This document shows positions 7,382-9,611 of a stretch of DNA of 9,611 nucleotides, one piece after another. Made by a program: the position numbers and the translations under genes. Every line of letters starts with the position of its first letter. Within the stretch, counting starts at the first letter, position 1. The notes beneath the pieces were generated by a model that saw only the letters and a program-made list of their open reading frames with translations, was not told where the DNA came from and did not search any database. The stretch is taken from contig CAJXIK010000057.1 of NCBI GenBank assembly GCA_913054445.1, positions 1-9,611 of the forward strand, in the 5' to 3' direction. This DNA comes from an uncultured Bermanella sp. GTDB taxonomy: Bacteria > Pseudomonadota > Gammaproteobacteria > Pseudomonadales > Oceanobacteraceae.

Positions 7382-7403
7382 TGGTTTGACCAATTATTTT
7401 GCT

Positions 7404-8183
7404 TTAGTGGGCCTGGTTGAAATATAAAAACGGGTCCTCTGCCTTCCCCTTAAAGCGAATTTCAAAATACAGATTAGCCGCATGCCCTTGCGCCTCACCT
7501 GCCGCAGCAATCAGTTCTCCGGCTAGTACCGTCTGCCCCTCTTTGGCGTAATTAGAATAGTTATTGCCGTATACACTGATCACATGTTGTTCGTGCTGAA
7601 CGATAATGAGGTTACCGTACCCGGTGATGGCGTCACCACTGTATAGCACTGTGCCGGCGGCGATGGCCACCACAGGGTCCCCCAGCTGAGCGGCTATGTG
7701 GATGCCGTGTTGATGCTGGCTATACTGAATTTTTTTTGAAATGCTTTGTTTTTCTAGCGGCCAACGGTATTTATTTGTGCGGTTATTGCCGATGGCGGCC
7801 TTCTTGGGGGGGATGCTGCCGTTCTTTAGCAGGGTTAGCAATTGTTGTTCGAGGTTGGGGTTGTGATGGTTGGGCAGCAGCTCGCGAATGGCAAGGGTGA
7901 CGCTGGTAAAAATTAGAATAGCCAGCACTAGGGTCATGGCTAACTCACGGTAGCCGATGCGCTGATCATGGAGGTGCGCCATGTGCGTTTCAATATTCAT
8001 CATGCGTTGATCTAGTTTGGCGACTCGATTGTTAAGCCCCATGAGGAAACGGGCGTTGCCCTGGCTTTTCTGCTTGGGGTGCAGTTGTTTTTGAACCTGG
8101 CTTTGGCTTTTGACGAGTTCGGGTTTATTTTGCATGGGTATTTTATCTGCCGATCCATTTAGCGCATGACTAGTCCATAGCAT
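7404..8183 (-). CDS. Membrane-anchored LytM/M23-fold protein, catalytically degenerate
   Basis: A 259-aa type II membrane protein. Residues 1-80 are polar, Lys/Gln-rich and probably cytoplasmic; one transmembrane helix spans about 81-100; a linker leads to a LytM (peptidase M23) domain at about 138-256. The fold signature is clear: G-D-P-V-V-A-I-A-A-G-T-V-L at 168-180, G-Y-G-N at 188-191 and Y-F-E-I-R-F-K-G at 239-246. Every expected metal ligand is replaced: H to Q158 and D to H162 in the H-x-G-x-D motif, H to N207, and the H-x-H pair to N237 and Y239. By analogy with NlpD and EnvC it should not cut peptidoglycan but may activate amidases. The start is uncertain: ATG at 8183 has no clear Shine-Dalgarno, and Met17 (8135) is an alternative. 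It is convergent with ycaR (22 nt apart) and divergent from murB. Confidence 0.85.
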   Translation of the reverse strand: MLWTSHALNGSADKIPMQNKPELVKSQSQVQKQLHPKQKSQGNARFLMGLNNRVAKLDQRMMNIETHMAHLHDQRIGYRELAMTLVLAILIFTSVTLAIRELLPNHHNPNLEQQLLTLLKNGSIPPKKAAIGNNRTNKYRWPLEKQSISKKIQYSQHQHGIHIAAQLGDPVVAIAAGTVLYSGDAITGYGNLIIVQHEQHVISVYGNNYSNYAKEGQTVLAGELIAAAGEAQGHAANLYFEIRFKGKAEDPFLYFNQAH

Positions 8184-8213
8184 TTTGTTTGCCAGTTAAT
8201 GAAATAGTGATAA

Positions 8214-8223
8214 TCAGGCCTGA
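8214..8223. promoter_or_regulatory. 10-bp perfect palindrome in the divergent intergenic region
   Basis: TCAGGCCTGA is perfectly self-complementary and lies in the 108-bp gap between the LytM-like gene and murB, 31 nt before the LytM-like ATG. Placement between divergent starts makes it a candidate operator for a dimeric regulator. It could also be chance, since only one copy is visible. Confidence 0.3.
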
Positions 8224-8252
8224 AAGCGTCTGTTTTGCTTGTCATGAGGCAG

Positions 8253-8278
8253 TTCTTTGCCGAAAATGTGGCAAAGAA
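8253..8278 (+). promoter_or_regulatory. Perfect stem-loop in the murB leader
   Basis: TTCTTTGCC (8253-8261) and GGCAAAGAA (8270-8278) form a 9-bp perfect stem with an 8-nt loop (GAAAATGT). It ends two bases before the GAGGG Shine-Dalgarno (8281-8285) of murB. No T-run follows, so it is not a standard terminator. It could be an operator between the divergent genes or an RNA hairpin that tunes murB translation or mRNA stability. Confidence 0.5.
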
Positions 8279-8291
8279 TCGAGGGTCATTC

Positions 8292-9299
8292 ATGAAAGTT
8301 GTTCGCCACTATCCACTCCTAACGCTGAATACCCTAGCCATAGAATCCACGGCCGAATATTTTGCCCAGCCGAAGTGCGAAGCGGATGTGCAGGCATGTG
8401 TGCAATTTGCGAAATCCAATAACCTTCCCATAAAAGTACTGGGGGGAGGCAGCAATGTGGTGATGAGTGACCATGTGTCGGGATTGGTTTTGCAGTTTAC
8501 TGGCAAGAGCTGCCGAGTGACGCATGAAACGGAAGCGTCGGTGACGATAAGCGTGGAGGCGGGTTATAACTGGCATGACTTAGTGATGTATTGCCTGTCA
8601 CGGGGTTGGTTTGGGCTCGAAAATCTCGCCTATATACCGGGTCATGTGGGTGCCGCTCCGGTACAAAATATTGGGGCTTATGGGGTGGAAGTTAAGGAGC
8701 GTATTAGCGCCGTTAGCGGTGTCTACTTGGACTCGGCTCAGGCTTTTACACTGGCCGCCCACGAGTGTGACTTTGCCTATAGAGAAAGCCGTTTTAAGCA
8801 GGCGCTGGATGGCAAGGTATTAATTACTTCAGTGGCGTTCACGTTATCCAAGGTGGCGAAGGTGCAAGTGTCTTATGCGCCTCTTAACAAGATGGCTGAG
8901 CAACAGGGGGTACCCACCCCAAGCGAGTTGGCTCGATGGGTGATAGAGGTACGCCAAAGCAAGCTGCCTGACCCTAATCAGTTACCCAACGCGGGATCAT
9001 TCTTTAAGAACCCTGTGGTCTCGCAGGCCGTATTCGAACGTTTAAGCGCGCGCTTCCCAGACATGCCAGGCTACCCTCAGACGAGCGGGGTGAAGTTGGC
9101 GGCTGGCTGGTTGATAGATAGATTGGGGTTTAAGGGGCGGGCATTTGGACCGGTGGCTGTCCATGAATTACAGGCCTTGGTATTGGTCAATCGCGGGGGG
9201 AAGGGGAGTGATGTGTTAGCTGCTGCGCGGCAGGTGAGCCAGGCTGTGTTGGAGTGCTATGGCGTGGAATTGGAGCAAGAGCCCAGGTTATTTGACTGA
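8292..9299 (+). CDS. murB: UDP-N-acetylenolpyruvoylglucosamine reductase MurB
   Basis: A 335-aa cytoplasmic FAD enzyme that reduces UDP-GlcNAc-enolpyruvate with NADPH to UDP-MurNAc, the second committed step of peptidoglycan precursor synthesis. The FAD-binding motif L-G-G-G-S-N-V lies at 50-56, followed by P-G-H-V-G-A-A-P-V-Q-N-I-G-A-Y-G at 116-131. The catalytic set is complete and aligns with E. coli R159/S229/E325: R164 in Y-R-E-S, S236 in N-A-G-S-F-F-K-N-P and E330 near the C-terminus. Length and motifs fit the E. coli-like (type I) form. I chose ATG at 8292 because GAGGG lies 6 nt upstream and the following residues match the family start; the frame is open further upstream, but that part would be a leader hairpin. 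In relatives it follows kdsB-ptpA in the same direction; here it has its own leader and probably its own promoter. Confidence 0.97.
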   Translation: MKVVRHYPLLTLNTLAIESTAEYFAQPKCEADVQACVQFAKSNNLPIKVLGGGSNVVMSDHVSGLVLQFTGKSCRVTHETEASVTISVEAGYNWHDLVMYCLSRGWFGLENLAYIPGHVGAAPVQNIGAYGVEVKERISAVSGVYLDSAQAFTLAAHECDFAYRESRFKQALDGKVLITSVAFTLSKVAKVQVSYAPLNKMAEQQGVPTPSELARWVIEVRQSKLPDPNQLPNAGSFFKNPVVSQAVFERLSARFPDMPGYPQTSGVKLAAGWLIDRLGFKGRAFGPVAVHELQALVLVNRGGKGSDVLAAARQVSQAVLECYGVELEQEPRLFD

Positions 9300-9314
9300 A
9301 CATAAAACACGAAA

Positions 9315-9353
9315 ACCCACATCATCAAAGCCGCAGCCTCGAATGATATGGGT
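9315..9353 (-). terminator. Likely rho-independent terminator of the rne-like gene
   Basis: An 11-bp arm pair (9315-9325 with 9343-9353) has one mismatch (9320/9348) and a 17-nt loop. On the minus strand the stem is followed by TTTTCGTGTTTT, a reasonable U-rich exit, so it best fits termination of the minus-strand gene. On the plus strand the exit lacks a T-run, though the structure could still protect the murB 3' end. Confidence 0.55.
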
Positions 9354-9366
9354 ATAGCCTAATGGC

Positions 9367-9611
9367 TTATTCGGCCAGTTTAGCCTGCTCTTCGCGCTGA
9401 CGACGCTTAATTTCCCTAGGGTCATTTGGTGCGCGCTTGGCTTTGTTCGCCTTAGCGGCCTCGGCGACAAACTCAACATTACTGCTCGTTTCAGCCTTGT
9501 CTACCTGAGGAGCTTCCACCTTAGGGGCTTCTACTTTAGGAGTTTCTACCTTAGGAGTTTCTACCTTAGGAGTTTCCACCTTTGGAGTTTCTGCCTTTGG
9601 AGCTTCTACTT
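9367..9611 (-). CDS. rne: Probable ribonuclease E, C-terminal tail (partial)
   Basis: The last 81 codons or so of a minus-strand gene whose start lies beyond the right edge. The tail ends with a highly charged R-A-P-N-D-P-R-E-I-K-R-R-Q-R-E-E segment that resembles C-termini of pseudomonad-type RNase E. Convergent placement against murB matches the murB-rne order known in Pseudomonas. Before this charged end lies a low-complexity V-E-T-P-K / V-E-A-P-K repeat, fitting the disordered degradosome-scaffold region of RNase E. The catalytic domain is not in the window, so the call rests on this motif and on gene order. The GTG at 9579 is an internal valine codon, not a start. A terminator-like hairpin follows the TAA. 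Confidence 0.7.
   Translation of the reverse strand, partial: VEAPKAETPKVETPKVETPKVETPKVEAPKVEAPQVDKAETSSNVEFVAEAAKANKAKRAPNDPREIKRRQREEQAKLAE
9496..9611 (-). repeat. 15-bp tandem repeat encoding V-E-(T/A)-P-K units
   Basis: On the plus strand the unit is close to AGTTTCTACCTTAGG. Six full near-identical copies run from 9511 to 9600, with a diverged copy at 9496-9510 and a partial one reaching the window end. The two copies at 9541-9555 and 9556-9570 are identical. Period 15 keeps frame, so copy-number change only lengthens or shortens the protein tail. The array continues beyond the window. Confidence 0.9.

Noticed and set aside
7382..7403. Small TGGT/ACCA stem followed by T-rich sequence between ycaR and the LytM-like gene
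   Set aside because: A 4-bp stem is too weak to call a terminator.
8189..8216. Promoter-like TTGCCA - 16 nt - TAATCA before murB
   Set aside because: The -10 element is poor and no second line of evidence supports it.
8189..8422. 77-codon plus-strand ORF overlapping the murB start
   Set aside because: It is a shadow frame over the leader and the well-supported murB coding region.
9367..9579. Separate 70-aa gene starting at GTG 9579
   Set aside because: The same frame and the same repeat continue uninterrupted to the window edge, so this is the tail of a longer gene.

Overview
The window looks like a chromosomal segment from a marine-type gammaproteobacterium. The block comEC - exbB/tolQ - exbD/tolR - msbA - lpxK - ycaR (Trm112-like), followed by murB and a convergent rne tail, is the arrangement known from Pseudomonas, Marinobacter and Cellvibrionales-like genomes. 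Placement near Cellvibrionales/Pseudomonadales is inferred from gene order and protein character; no search was run.

Layout. Positions 1-562 form an accessory, visibly AT-richer patch. It holds a palindrome near the left edge, a 96-aa predicted lipoprotein (89-379), an overlapping 33-codon ORF (373-474) and three short hairpins. A DUF2062 membrane protein (563-1093, minus) is transcribed away from comEC. A tight plus-strand operon runs from 1242 to 7381: ComEC DNA channel, ExbB-like and ExbD-like motor proteins, the lipid A flippase MsbA, lipid A 4'-kinase LpxK and a small zinc-ribbon-like protein. Its junctions are 27 nt, 2 nt, a 1-nt TGATG overlap, 12 nt and an 8-nt overlap. Then comes a convergent minus-strand gene (7404-8183) for a membrane-anchored LytM/M23-fold protein that has lost all its metal ligands. 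It is divergent from murB (8292-9299). The right edge carries the 3' end of a minus-strand gene, probably rne (RNase E), whose tail is a 15-bp/5-aa tandem repeat.

How the genes work together. LpxK completes the phosphorylated lipid A core and MsbA flips it across the inner membrane. MurB makes UDP-MurNAc for peptidoglycan. The degenerate LytM protein is a plausible regulator of peptidoglycan amidases. Most of the core is therefore envelope biogenesis, with ComEC (DNA uptake) heading the operon.

Most interesting points: the kdsB-ptpA pair usual between ycaR and murB is absent and a LytM pseudo-enzyme sits there instead; a perfect 9-bp stem-loop lies directly in front of the murB ribosome binding site; and an unlisted small ORF overlaps the lipoprotein gene and coincides with a cluster of hairpins. 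I did not find a clearly new multi-gene system.
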